Assembly (NCBI GenBank): GCA_016715195.1
Contig: JADKBB010000017.1
Coordinates: 29,512-93,511, forward strand
DNA from: Candidatus Villigracilis proximus
GTDB lineage: Bacteria > Chloroflexota > Anaerolineae > Anaerolineales > Villigracilaceae
DNA length: 64,000 nt
Direction of reading: 5' to 3'
Shown: one piece after another, positions 17,241-26,286 of the stretch
How the letters are laid out: every line of letters begins with the position of its first letter
Position numbering within the stretch: the first letter of the stretch is position 1
The notes under the pieces: model-generated
What the model was told of the DNA's origin: nothing
The model's input: the letters and a program-made list of their open reading frames with translations, nothing else
Database searches by the model: none
Made by a program: the position numbers and the translations under genes

Positions 17241-18581
17241 TTAACGTGAGACAAACCAGGCTGCAACATACCCCTCATGCGTTGCATCTTTTACTTTGAT
17301 CCATTTGTCGTTGGCGCCGATCTTTGCTTCACCGCCCGCTTCAGTAATGGTGAATTCATAATTGATCGGTACGCGTTTGATTAAGGAGGCGTCACTTACA
17401 ACAGGCTGGTTTCGCAGGAAACCATCTCAACCGTGGTTTTTACTTTTCCCGTGGCGCTTGTTGCGACAGACGTGGTTGCCGTGGAGCCGCCCGCATATTT
17501 TACATACCAAGCCGCAACGTAACCTTCCTTTTTCGCAGCATCACGGACTTTGATCCATTGATTTTGCACACCTACTTTTGCAATCGCCTGATTGGCAGGT
17601 TCAAGGCTGATCAGTTGCTCCGAAACCGGCACACGGCGAATCAAAGTCTCCGGGGATATAACAGGCTGGGAGCGGAACGATAATTCTTCAGTAGGGTAGA
17701 GCGCCAGTGCGCCCGCAGGAACAGGCGCGGGAGCAGAGACAGGCGTTGAGGTAGAGGAAGAAGCGGTTTTTTTCTTTTGTTCAGAAACATACCACGCAGC
17801 CACATATCCCTGATCGCCCTTGGGATCCTGAATTTGAATCCACTGACCTTGCACACCGATCTTTGATTTGGCTTGCGCCTTGGGTTCAAGACAGATCAAC
17901 TCCGTCCCGTTTATCATACGTTTCCACAAATACCCGCTCACAGAAGGCTCGGCGCGTAGAGAAAGATCATCTTCACTGGCATAAATAATAAATTTTTCAG
18001 CGGGCACAGGTACTTTTGTTACTTTGGGAGGCTCAGGCGCAACAAGGCTGTATGAGTCGAACCATAACACTGCACTGATCTCAGATGCTAATTTTGCCCC
18101 ATTGTATTTATAGCGTTTGGTAAGCAATACATCCACACCGGGGCCGTCGCCGCCATATTTATAAGGATCATAAAGCGAGTAATCATCCGCCTTCTTTTCC
18201 TTTATTAAAACAAAATGGGTTTGAATTCCAACCTGCTTGTTCCAATCCACTTGCAGGATCACCGGTTTACCGGCTGCCACCGCCGCATCGATCACCGAGA
18301 TCGGCGCAGGTGAAGTTTCACAAGGCTGCATATCACGATAGGCGCAATTCGGCCAAATATACGGCAGCACGCTCGGAATAAAAAACGCCCCTTGAAAACC
18401 GCCAGCCTTTTTCATTTTTTTCGTTGACGGTTACAGGGGTCTCGCTATAGCCAATTCCATTCAGCATCATCGTGACAGAAGTCAGCAGACAACCCCACCC
18501 GCCAATGGTCTCGCTTGAATTTCCCAGAGGAGTTTGTTTCCAGGTTTCATCGTTTTGATAAAGGTTCTTTGTGACGAACAT
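17241..18581 (-). pseudogene. Papain-like (C39-type) peptidase with three SH3b domains, two frameshifts (possibly sequencing errors)
   Basis: Joined frames give about 445 residues. The N-terminus holds a papain-like domain with Cys in GGWGCLLTSVTMML, His in THFVLIKEK and an acidic partner in YSLYDPYK. Three SH3b-type domains follow, each ending in EGYVAAWYV-like sequence; the third (SLIKRVP to EGYVAAWFV, stop at 17241) lies beyond a frame break. Frame 1 is lost at an A7 run near 18415-18421 (A6 restores it). Frame 2 is lost near 17412-17422 (one extra T restores it). There is no signal peptide. A very strong AGGAGG site precedes the ATG, and the stop lies 14 bases before the TIR gene, so this is the first gene of the five-gene operon. 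Both breaks are one-base homopolymer changes, so the gene may be intact in life. Confidence 0.75.
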
Positions 18582-18865
18582 CGCCTTACCTCCTGCTTTC
18601 TTTCACAATTATTTTTGGATTCTCTATAATACGACAGATTTTACCCCATTTCATTTGTAAGCGAGTCGCAACTTTACATCTTTTTTTGGATGAAAGACCC
18701 GTTTCACGCTGACCTCAAGCCTGCCCGCCATTAATAAGCAGATTCTCCCTTTTGCCTTTCCCGCCTTACAAAAACACGATTAATCCCGAATTTAATCCAG
18801 GCCGCAGATAAAAGCAAAAAACAGCATCCCCTGTGTGCCAAGCGATCTGCGTTCAAATTTTCCAT
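18582..18865 (-). promoter_or_regulatory. Gene-free upstream region with likely promoter of the five-gene conflict operon
   Basis: No convincing gene lies between 18582 and the terminator at 18866. Reading the minus strand, a TATTAT -10 candidate sits at 18631-18626, about 45 bases before the ATG at 18581, and an AGGAGG ribosome site lies seven bases before that ATG. I see no convincing -35 match and no operator-like palindrome. Confidence 0.45.
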
Positions 18866-18908
18866 TAAAAACAAACTCACCCTTGAAATCTTAATTTTGG
18901 GGTGAGTT
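18866..18908 (-). terminator. Intrinsic terminator of the metallophosphoesterase gene
   Basis: On the minus strand a nine- to ten-base stem (AACTCACCC with GGGTGAGTT) is followed by TGTTTTTAA. It begins about ten bases after the stop at 18919. Confidence 0.75.
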
Positions 18909-18918
18909 ATGTTTTGGA

Positions 18919-19653
18919 TTATTTTGAATACTGCCTTAGCCACCAATCAGCGCCAGGCAAACTGCTCTCCCTGACTTTTTGAAGCAGCGTATCCGTATCG
19001 AAATAAACGCGGCGCGAGTCCATGCTGATCGAATTTTCAGACTGGCTGACGATCATATATTCCGCCCACGGCAGCAAACTTGGAACTGTCCCCGGAGTGT
19101 AAACGAATTTAAAAACATTGCCGACACTGCCTGAATTTAAAATAAACTTATCTCCATAACGGCGCTGCATTTGAATGTGCGAATGGCCGCCGATAAAAAT
19201 ATCAGCAGTTTCCTTCTCGAAATAAACATCCAGAGTTTCAACCGGCGTCGTGGACTGAATGATATCAATTGGTGAAAGGGGAGAGCCGTGAAAAGCCAGA
19301 ATATTAACCCCGTTTGGTAATTGAATTTCCTGTGTGGGTTTGAACGAATCAATGAATTTTAGGTCGTCTGACGATAATTGATCTCTGCACCAGTGCAGAT
19401 CAGGGATCAAATAGTGCGTGATCTCATATTGGCCGGCGATCTCAGGATTTAAAACCGCCGCGTCATGATTCCCCTTGATAAACAAACAATCCATGTTTTT
19501 TAATTTGTTCAACACTTCAACAGGTTGCGGCCCCATGGTTACCACATCACCGAGGCATACAATCTGATCGACGTTTTGCGAATTAATATCCGCAAGTACC
19601 GCCTGGAATGCAGTGAAATTACCGTGAATGTCAGAAATAAAAGCGATACGCAT
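18919..19653 (-). CDS. Metallophosphoesterase (YfcE/calcineurin-like family)
   Basis: A 244-residue binuclear metallophosphatase from the ATG at 19653, which has an AAAAGG site six bases upstream. The metal ligands appear in order: DIHGN near residue 7, GDVVTMGP near 38, GNHD near 64, FHGSP (first of the late histidines) and GGHSHIQM. The GSVG turn after the last site is typical of the YfcE-like group. These enzymes hydrolyse phosphodiesters of varied small molecules; the substrate is not evident. The gene is divergent from the membrane protein at 19733. Confidence 0.9.
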   Translation of the reverse strand: MRIAFISDIHGNFTAFQAVLADINSQNVDQIVCLGDVVTMGPQPVEVLNKLKNMDCLFIKGNHDAAVLNPEIAGQYEITHYLIPDLHWCRDQLSSDDLKFIDSFKPTQEIQLPNGVNILAFHGSPLSPIDIIQSTTPVETLDVYFEKETADIFIGGHSHIQMQRRYGDKFILNSGSVGNVFKFVYTPGTVPSLLPWAEYMIVSQSENSISMDSRRVYFDTDTLLQKVRESSLPGADWWLRQYSK

Positions 19654-19732
19654 GGGTTGCCTTTTGATTAGCAACCATTGTACACGAACAAATCAAATTA
19701 TTAACAAATTGTTGTCGAAATAGAACTTTTGG

Positions 19733-21427
19733 GTGATAAGTATTGTGACCCGTATCTTTTTTCCCGTTTCAGCGACTATTCTCATATCCTGTACGCTGCA
19801 AATGACTGACAGGTACAATGAGATTGAATGGCTCAGAAAATTGCCAGCCAGCATTCTCAACCACCCCCAAAATTGGAATTACCCTTTGAAAACCTCCACA
19901 AAAAAAACAATTCTTTCTTCCCTTCTCGTTTTGACCTTGTTCTCCATCTTTGTTGCGGGCATGGCCTACGCTCAATTTGTTGTGCGAGACCTGCCCGATA
20001 ACGATGGCTTTTATCACATCAAACTCGCCTGGATCATGCGCACCGAAGGCCTCAAGCCTGATTTCCCCTGGCTGCCGTTGAGTATTCTTGATGCCGAAAA
20101 ATTTTACGATCACCACTTTTTATTTCATGTAGCACTGATCCCTTTTACTTTTGGTGATCTGCGTGAAGGCGCAAAGTGGGCATCGGTTATTTTTTCAAGT
20201 CTCGCTTTTCTAGCGATCTGGTATCTGTTCCATCGTCAGCGGGTGCCGTGGGCCTGGCTCTGGGCTATCGGCCTGCTGGGAATCTCAGATGCCTTTTTGT
20301 ATCGCATGAGCATCCCGCGCGCGCAGTCACTCTCGCTTGGCGTCCTCGCACTTGGCTACTTATGGCTTCTCGAAGGCAAACACTGGCGGCTTGGAATTTT
20401 GGCCTTTGTTTATGTTTGGATGTACGATGCCTTCCCGCTTCTGATCGCTCTCGGCGTTTTACATGCCGCCGCAGTTCTTTTCACAGAACGCCGCCTTGAA
20501 TATCGTCCGCTGATTTTTATTGGTGTAGGCATTTTTCTGGGCATGGTCATCAACCCGTATTTCCCGGTCAACATCACCTTTTCCATTCAACACATGCTGC
20601 CTAAGCTTGCAGATGCAACCTCCGTCAGCGTGGGGAATGAATGGTATCCCTACGACACCGGCCAGTTGTTGAAAAACTCGCTGCCTGCATTGGTCGCATT
20701 TGCGAGCGGCATTCTGGCCCTCGGACTCTCTGACCGCAAAATGGATGTCCGCACGGCGCTGGGATTATTCACTGCTCTTTTATTTGGATTGATGCTTTTT
20801 CAAGCGCGTCGCTTTGTGGAATATTTTCCACCCTTCGCCTTGATCTTCGCTGCATTTGCATGGGCACCCTTGATATTCGACTCTTCGACAAACACGCTCG
20901 GACTTAACTCTCAGCCTGATTCAAAACAACAGGCATCCTCTCCGCTGGGATATATCCGCGCAAACTTTGCGGGGATCATCTTGCTGATTGCCGTGCTGGC
21001 CGGCATGATTAAGAGTCTTCCGGCTGTGCGCGCCAGTATTGCCAAATCAAAATCTGCCGGATTGTATGCAGATGCGTCCAAGTGGCTGGCGCAAAATACA
21101 CCCGAAGGCGCGCGCGTTTTCCAAACCGATTGGGACGATTTTCCGCGTTTGTTTTTCTACAACACACACAACACCTACCTGATCGGACTCGACCCAACCT
21201 ACATGCAGTTATATGATGCAAAGATGTACGACACCTGGGTGGAGATCACCCGCGGCGATATGGAAAATCCATCGCAAACAATTTTAAATATGTTTGACGC
21301 GCGTTATATCCACACAGATTTAAATCATGGTGACTTTTTAGATCAAGCTGAGAATGACCCCGGCCTGCGCGAAGTGTATCGCGATACTGACTCAGTTATC
21401 TTTGAAGTGATTTTGAGTGATAACTAA
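19733..21427 (+). CDS. Polytopic membrane protein, GT-C-like glycosyltransferase candidate
   Basis: Up to 564 residues with about 11-12 hydrophobic segments and a soluble C-terminal domain of about 100 residues. The first extracytoplasmic loop carries RDLPDNDGFYHIKLAWIM, which resembles the acidic-H signature of GT-C enzymes such as STT3-like transferases that use lipid-linked sugars. The C-terminal part (DASKWLAQNTPEGARVFQTDWDDFPRLFFY) recurs in such proteins. The start is uncertain: GTG at 19733, GTG at 19748 or ATG at 19802 are possible and none has a clear ribosome site. Donor and acceptor cannot be inferred. Confidence 0.65.
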   Translation: MISIVTRIFFPVSATILISCTLQMTDRYNEIEWLRKLPASILNHPQNWNYPLKTSTKKTILSSLLVLTLFSIFVAGMAYAQFVVRDLPDNDGFYHIKLAWIMRTEGLKPDFPWLPLSILDAEKFYDHHFLFHVALIPFTFGDLREGAKWASVIFSSLAFLAIWYLFHRQRVPWAWLWAIGLLGISDAFLYRMSIPRAQSLSLGVLALGYLWLLEGKHWRLGILAFVYVWMYDAFPLLIALGVLHAAAVLFTERRLEYRPLIFIGVGIFLGMVINPYFPVNITFSIQHMLPKLADATSVSVGNEWYPYDTGQLLKNSLPALVAFASGILALGLSDRKMDVRTALGLFTALLFGLMLFQARRFVEYFPPFALIFAAFAWAPLIFDSSTNTLGLNSQPDSKQQASSPLGYIRANFAGIILLIAVLAGMIKSLPAVRASIAKSKSAGLYADASKWLAQNTPEGARVFQTDWDDFPRLFFYNTHNTYLIGLDPTYMQLYDAKMYDTWVEITRGDMENPSQTILNMFDARYIHTDLNHGDFLDQAENDPGLREVYRDTDSVIFEVILSDN

Positions 21428-21612
21428 AACCTCACCACAGAGATCACAGAGCACACAGAGTTTCATAGTTTTTTTCAGTGCTCTGTAGTAAAAATTAAAA
21501 CAAAAACCCCGTAAGGGGTGTCATGATTATAGAATATGGAAAATAGATTGTTATTCAATCCCGAAGGGATGACATGGTTTTTACAGCGCCATGCCATCCC
21601 TTTTAATTTAAC
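21428..21612. repeat. Intergenic dispersed-repeat cluster (CACAGAG tract and two CCCG(T)AAGGG-GTCATG units)
   Basis: Three short elements follow the GT-C gene. A CACAGAG-rich tract lies at 21434-21462, and a CAGTGCTCTG hairpin arm lies near 21475-21487. Then come two diverged units of about 27 bases, one with CCCCGTAAGGGGTGTCATG (near 21510-21528) and one with CCCGAAGGGATGACATGG (near 21560-21577). The second unit pairs with CCATGCCATCCC at 21590-21601. They look like REP-type intergenic repeats rather than genes. Confidence 0.5.
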
Positions 21613-21615
21613 GGC

Positions 21616-22986
21616 CTAGTAAAGATTCGTCAGCCAGAGATTGGCTTTCTCGAAGGCAGGAGCAGGTTTCGGGTCCGATGCGATGCGATATGTCAGCCAG
21701 AGAATCAGCAGCGGGGCAGAGAGTCGCAGCAGCGTGGACCAGGGATAGTAGTCGAAAGTCGGCATTAAGAATTGGGCGGTGTAGGCGAGTGCGAAGATCA
21801 ACCAATCGGATGTTGTGTTAAGCTTCTTAAGCAGAATTAGGAAAGGCAGAGTCAGAAAAATTCCGTGATGTTCCCAAACGAGGGGCGATGCGAGGTTGAG
21901 CATGAGAAGTACCACGGGCATGGCGTTTAGCGCGATCTCGCCTGCGCCTGTGTAAAATGTTTTACCGCGAACGTTGCGATACATGGTGAAGAAGGCCAAC
22001 CCCATGACGATGACCTTGACCGTGTATGTGGCGATGCGGGCTGCGATGAGCGGGATAAAATTTAAATTATAGAGTGCGAGGAATACCGCATCGATCGAGC
22101 CTTCGCGGAAGTTGATATCACGCACACCGATCACTTCCTGGCTGTTGCGCAGGAAATCATAATAGGGAGTGAGGCCGTCGGTGAAAACAGGGATGGCGCC
22201 AACCAACCCGAGGCCGATGCCGAAATAAATGATCCAGCGCCAGTCGCGCTCAAGTAGAAATACAAAAGCGATGATGATCGGCGAGACTTTGAGATGCACA
22301 GCCACGGCCAGCGCCAACGCAGAGAGAAATCTCTGGCGCGGATATAACACAAGCGCCAGCAAAACAAAGTTGACCATGTGCAGGTTGACCTGCCCGTAAT
22401 ATAAAGTTCGCAAGGCGGGAACGTTTACAACACAGAATAAAACAGTAATGATGACGGCCAAACGTTCTGAGAAGTTATAGCGCTTTAAGGTTGCGATCAA
22501 CAGGAAGTAAAACGCCATGATCGAAGCCACGTTCATGACCCACGAAGCAAGTGTGACTCCGAATTTTCCGAGTTTTACAAATGGCTCAAGCACTACCGCC
22601 CAAAAGGGAAGGTATAAATATCCGGCTGGCAGCGGACGGTCTTTGAAGAGCTGCGTGGCGGCATCGAGATAATATTCAAGGTCGCCGTATTCGGTGCGTT
22701 CACGTAATAAGTTGATGTATAAAAGGGAGACGAGCAGAAAGCCCGAATAGGTGAGGATATTTTTTTTGTTAAGTTTTTCTGTGTGGATAAGGAGAAGTGT
22801 GACTCCAAACAAGCTCCAGATGATCGAGGCCGCCATTAAGTTTTGCCCTAAAATGGAGTGCGGGCCTGTGCGAACAAAAGCATCGAAGATGTTTTTGCTG
22901 TTCAACCAGAGTGAACTGGCAAGAATAATTAATGTCGCGGCTGACCAGAGGACGAGTGCTTTGAAGGTTGGTTTTTGAAATTGCAT
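21616..22986 (-). CDS. GT87 (DUF2029) family polytopic glycosyltransferase
   Basis: A 456-residue protein with about ten membrane helices. The diagnostic GT87 segment is present mid-protein: GQVNLHMVNFVLLAL, then RFLSALALAVAVHLKVSP, whose K-x-x-P ending is characteristic of the mannosyl/arabinosyl transferases PimE and AftC-like relatives. An acidic residue pair (ERTEYGDLEYYLDA) sits in the first large loop, as expected for GT-C catalysis with polyprenyl-phosphate sugars. The start is leaderless: TATAAT ends six bases before the ATG. Which glycan it builds is unknown; manA nearby could supply mannose units, but that is speculation. Confidence 0.82.
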   Translation of the reverse strand: MQFQKPTFKALVLWSAATLIILASSLWLNSKNIFDAFVRTGPHSILGQNLMAASIIWSLFGVTLLLIHTEKLNKKNILTYSGFLLVSLLYINLLRERTEYGDLEYYLDAATQLFKDRPLPAGYLYLPFWAVVLEPFVKLGKFGVTLASWVMNVASIMAFYFLLIATLKRYNFSERLAVIITVLFCVVNVPALRTLYYGQVNLHMVNFVLLALVLYPRQRFLSALALAVAVHLKVSPIIIAFVFLLERDWRWIIYFGIGLGLVGAIPVFTDGLTPYYDFLRNSQEVIGVRDINFREGSIDAVFLALYNLNFIPLIAARIATYTVKVIVMGLAFFTMYRNVRGKTFYTGAGEIALNAMPVVLLMLNLASPLVWEHHGIFLTLPFLILLKKLNTTSDWLIFALAYTAQFLMPTFDYYPWSTLLRLSAPLLILWLTYRIASDPKPAPAFEKANLWLTNLY

Positions 22987-22992
22987 TTCTCC

Positions 22993-22998
22993 ATTATA
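22993..22998 (-). promoter_or_regulatory. -10 box giving a leaderless GT87 mRNA
   Basis: TATAAT on the minus strand ends six bases (GGAGAA) before the ATG at 22986, so transcription should start at or next to the start codon. The GGAG in the spacer is too close to act as a ribosome site on such a transcript. Confidence 0.6.
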
Positions 22999-23148
22999 AG
23001 GGGATTTTTTACCACGGGTAGATAGAGATGGATGGCTGTAGCAAAGTCAACAAACCTTAATGCGAATTTTTATTGAATTTCGAGAAAATTTTCCAAATTT
23101 GCGCTTTTCGCGTTAAGAACCTGGGACGTTTTTTATGCGGTAGAGGAC

Positions 23149-23191
23149 AACAAAAAGGAATGCGGATTTCAAATCCGCATTCCTTTTTGTT
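23149..23191. terminator. Bidirectional intrinsic terminator
   Basis: Perfect 21-base arms (23149-23169 and 23171-23191) with flanking A and T tracts, just past the stop of the double papain-like gene at 23203. The rest of 22999-23148 shows no gene. Confidence 0.9.
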
Positions 23192-23202
23192 TGTTGCTTG
23201 AC

Positions 23203-24960
23203 CTATCCCAAACTTTTTCTCTTTACCCAAACTCCCAACTGGCCTGCAAAGGAAGTCATGAATTCATCAAATGCATATTCCTGTCTCTTGTTCGGGAAGG
23301 GATTGTAAATTTCAACCCAACCCTGACAGCCGTCGTTTTTACCATTCGTGGTGATCTTATCCACAACGACCCAGTGACCTGTTCCGCCGCCGCTTAATCT
23401 GCCGGTGAATTTGTCGGTGCTCTTGATGCGAACTCCGGCGATCAGATAATGTGTTTCAAGCATCTTTTGCATTTTACCGGCAGATGCGATTGTGCGTCTT
23501 GTGACCGGATCGATCAAAGCTGGCCCAAAAAGGATTAAGTCTCCGGGTTCGGCGCTGTATGGAGCTACTCTGAACATGCTTTGAATTGAATCAATGCCTG
23601 TGCCCATGTCGGTGTTTCCGGCAACAGCCAGTTTGTAATACACAGCAGCTTTCGCCTTCCATTCAACCATGAAGGTTTCAATGTCAAGACAGGTGATAAA
23701 TGCGGCGCAGAGTTGTCCGCACATGTTGTTTTTGATTCCATTCTCACCGGGCAGGAACATATACTGAGCGGCGTCATCCTCTTCGGGGGTTGGATGCTGG
23801 ATCACAACCTCATGATCGGGGAAGCGGTCTGTAAAATCTTCAAGCGCGGAATTTGTGGCCCAGGCTGTTGTGCCTTTGTATTTGATCTGCGCCCATTCGA
23901 TGCCGTTCTTTTGATCTTTTGCGCCGGTAAATTCGACCACCGCGCCACGGTCTACTTTGAGAGTTTTTCTTCCAGCGGGAGCATCGGCAAATTCACCAGC
24001 TTTGACAACCCATTTTTTAAAGCCTGCCTCTGCCAGAGTGACAGGTTTTGCCTGTTTGCGCTTGATCCATAAACCTGTGTATGTGCCGCCGCCAAAGGAA
24101 CTGATGAAACTTCTGTATGAATATTCCTGTCTGCGATTCGTGAATGGATTGTAAATCTCAACCCGGCCATATTCAGTATTATTCGGAGAGACCTTATCCA
24201 GCACCACCCAATGGTTGGTCCAGTTAACCTTGGATGGCTCATCGGCGATCAACTTGCCGGTTGATTTATTGATGACAACATTGGCGATCAGATAATGTGT
24301 TTCGAGAAATTTTTGAAATCGGCCGGGTGTAATATTTTGACCTTCAAAGATCGGCCCATTAAGTGAATCTGTAAAATTAACCACATTGCCTTTGTCGGTG
24401 CCGAATCCATACGGGAAGAGCATGTTCTTTAAAACAGAGGCATCTGTCGTTTTGTCACTGATCCCGCCCAATGTCCACTGATATAAACTGCCGGGGCTGT
24501 TCTTCCAGTCGCTTAAAAATTTCTTGATCCCCACTTCCATCACAAAGGCCACACAGATCTCGCCGCAAAGATTGTACTTAATGATATCTTCGCCGCGAGT
24601 GGTTTTTCCCAAAACCATATACTGTGCTGGATCATTTGGATTCGGGCTTGCGTATGGGAACGGGTCTGCGGGGTCTGCGGGCGCATCGGGAATATCCACT
24701 TCGAGCTTTGTGAATGTTTCCATATAGTCATCAAATAAAGTTTCGCGCACCCAGCCAGTTTGTATCCCCCGGCTATTTTTGTAAGTTACCTTCAGCCATT
24801 TCATGTCATGCATTTTGTTGTCATTCCCACGCATTAAAACATTTTGGCTTTCACCCGTGGTTTCCACTTGCGAGCCGATAAAAAGATCAAAAAGTTTGGG
24901 GCCGTTTGGAATTGCACAAAATGAGGCCTGATTTACAACACACCATTTTTGAGTTGCCAT
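23203..24960 (-). CDS. Internally duplicated papain-like cysteine peptidase with SH3-like domains
   Basis: A 585-residue protein built from two homologous halves. Each has an SH3-like N-part and a papain-like part. Half one has YNLCGEICVAF (Cys132/136), NHWVVLDK (His250) and EIYNPF (Asn271). Half two has NNMCGQLCAAF (Cys414/418), GHWVVVDK (His529) and EIYNPF (Asn553). Both halves share LETHYLIA, a (R/K)RQEY segment and a W-(I/V)-K-R-K ending. The Cys-His-Asn triads are intact in both, so two active sites are likely. There is no signal peptide or membrane helix, so it is either cytosolic or exported by another route. It is monocistronic, with a strong terminator. It is a distant relative in architecture of the operon peptidase at 17241-18581. 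Confidence 0.7.
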   Translation of the reverse strand: MATQKWCVVNQASFCAIPNGPKLFDLFIGSQVETTGESQNVLMRGNDNKMHDMKWLKVTYKNSRGIQTGWVRETLFDDYMETFTKLEVDIPDAPADPADPFPYASPNPNDPAQYMVLGKTTRGEDIIKYNLCGEICVAFVMEVGIKKFLSDWKNSPGSLYQWTLGGISDKTTDASVLKNMLFPYGFGTDKGNVVNFTDSLNGPIFEGQNITPGRFQKFLETHYLIANVVINKSTGKLIADEPSKVNWTNHWVVLDKVSPNNTEYGRVEIYNPFTNRRQEYSYRSFISSFGGGTYTGLWIKRKQAKPVTLAEAGFKKWVVKAGEFADAPAGRKTLKVDRGAVVEFTGAKDQKNGIEWAQIKYKGTTAWATNSALEDFTDRFPDHEVVIQHPTPEEDDAAQYMFLPGENGIKNNMCGQLCAAFITCLDIETFMVEWKAKAAVYYKLAVAGNTDMGTGIDSIQSMFRVAPYSAEPGDLILFGPALIDPVTRRTIASAGKMQKMLETHYLIAGVRIKSTDKFTGRLSGGGTGHWVVVDKITTNGKNDGCQGWVEIYNPFPNKRQEYAFDEFMTSFAGQLGVWVKRKSLG

Positions 24961-25101
24961 GTTTGCTCCTGCTATAAATTGGAAGGAATGTGTAATCTGT
25001 AGTTGGAAGAAAATCTTATACTATTATGTCATGAAATCAACACATGGGTCAACACCCAGTTTTGCCTGTTTAAGATAGAATCTTAAAAAAAGGAAATTGC
25101 C

Positions 25102-26286
25102 ATGACTTTTCAACCCAAACCCTATGTCCTGACTAATACCATTCAGCCGTATGCCTGGGGTGAGCGCGGATCTTCCGCCTTTATCCCGAAATTTTTAGGG
25201 ATTCAAAATGTGGATGACTCTGCGCCCTTTGCCGAACTGTGGATGGGCACGCATCCACTCGGGACCTCAAGCCTGATCCACAACAACAAGCAGACTCTAC
25301 TCTCGGAGTTGGTTCAGCGTTATCCGCTGGAGATTCTCGGTTCGCGGGTTGCTTCTGCTTTTGAGAATCAACTTCCTTTTCTGTTGAAGATTCTTTCAGC
25401 CAATGAACCGCTTTCCATTCAACTGCATCCATCAAAGGCGCAGGCTGAAGCGCTGCATGCAAAAGACCCGGCGAATTATCCTGATGCGAATCACAAACCT
25501 GAGATCGCCATCGCTCTTGAAGAATTGCGCGCTCTAGCCGGAGTCCGTGATTTAAAACATATCGCGGCATTGATGAATGAATTCCCCGAACTGCGAACAT
25601 TTGTCAACTTTAAATCCTTTGCCCGTCAACCCAAACGCAAACAAGCCATGCTTGCATTTTTATCCCTATTTCAAAATGCAATGACCAACCCTGCAGAATT
25701 GAAAAAGGTCATCGGCCAGTTGACCGTAAGACTTAATAAGAAAACCAGCCTGACCTATCGTGAAAAACTGTTTCTGGAAATGAGTCTCAAATATCCGGGT
25801 GATGTGGGTCTGCTTTCCATTTTCTTTTTGAAACTTCACGGCCTCAAAAAGGGACAGGCCATGTTTATCCCCGCTGGAATTCCGCACGCCTATTTAAAAG
25901 GCAACATCGTGGAATGTATGGCATCGTCAGATAATGTCATCCGCGCCGGGTTGACTGGTAAATTCAAGGATATTCCCGCCTTGCTAGAAGTGTCGAATCA
26001 AAAATCGGTTGTTAAGTTTTCGCCCAAATCGGCCAACTATGTTTATTCCGCACCGGTGCGTGAATTCCGCGTTACAAAAATGGACATGAAAGCTGGTAAA
26101 AAACAAACCGAGGAAAGTGACAGCGTGCGCATGTTGTTGATCCTGCGCGGCAAACTCAAATTAACATGGCGCGGCGGCGCGCTAAACATTCAGCAGGGAC
26201 AGTCTATTCTGCTGCCTGCAAATTTAAGCGAAGTTGGCATCGAATGTCTGGAGCCGGCTGAACTATATAAAGCGGACGTGCCTTAA
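25102..26286 (+). CDS. manA: Mannose-6-phosphate isomerase, class I
   Basis: A 394-residue type I phosphomannose isomerase, a zinc cupin that interconverts mannose-6-phosphate and fructose-6-phosphate. Metal-site and active-site segments are clear: LSIQLHPSKAQAEALH with the first Zn ligands, and YPDANHKPEIAIAL, the family signature. Later come IPAGIPHAYLKGNIVECMASSDNVIRAGLT, with the third His and catalytic Arg, and a C-terminal cupin of about 100 residues. Length is normal. An AAAGGAA site lies eight bases before the ATG. It stops head to head with the HlyIII gene with no gap. Confidence 0.93.
   Translation: MTFQPKPYVLTNTIQPYAWGERGSSAFIPKFLGIQNVDDSAPFAELWMGTHPLGTSSLIHNNKQTLLSELVQRYPLEILGSRVASAFENQLPFLLKILSANEPLSIQLHPSKAQAEALHAKDPANYPDANHKPEIAIALEELRALAGVRDLKHIAALMNEFPELRTFVNFKSFARQPKRKQAMLAFLSLFQNAMTNPAELKKVIGQLTVRLNKKTSLTYREKLFLEMSLKYPGDVGLLSIFFLKLHGLKKGQAMFIPAGIPHAYLKGNIVECMASSDNVIRAGLTGKFKDIPALLEVSNQKSVVKFSPKSANYVYSAPVREFRVTKMDMKAGKKQTEESDSVRMLLILRGKLKLTWRGGALNIQQGQSILLPANLSEVGIECLEPAELYKADVP

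Noticed and set aside
18731..18946. 71-codon minus frame overlapping the phosphoesterase end
   Set aside because: It overlaps a real gene and its terminator; the composition is not protein-like.
23203..24960. Bacteriocin ABC transporter C39 peptidase
   Set aside because: There is no ABC ATPase or membrane domain; the peptidase is a soluble duplicate with SH3-like parts.
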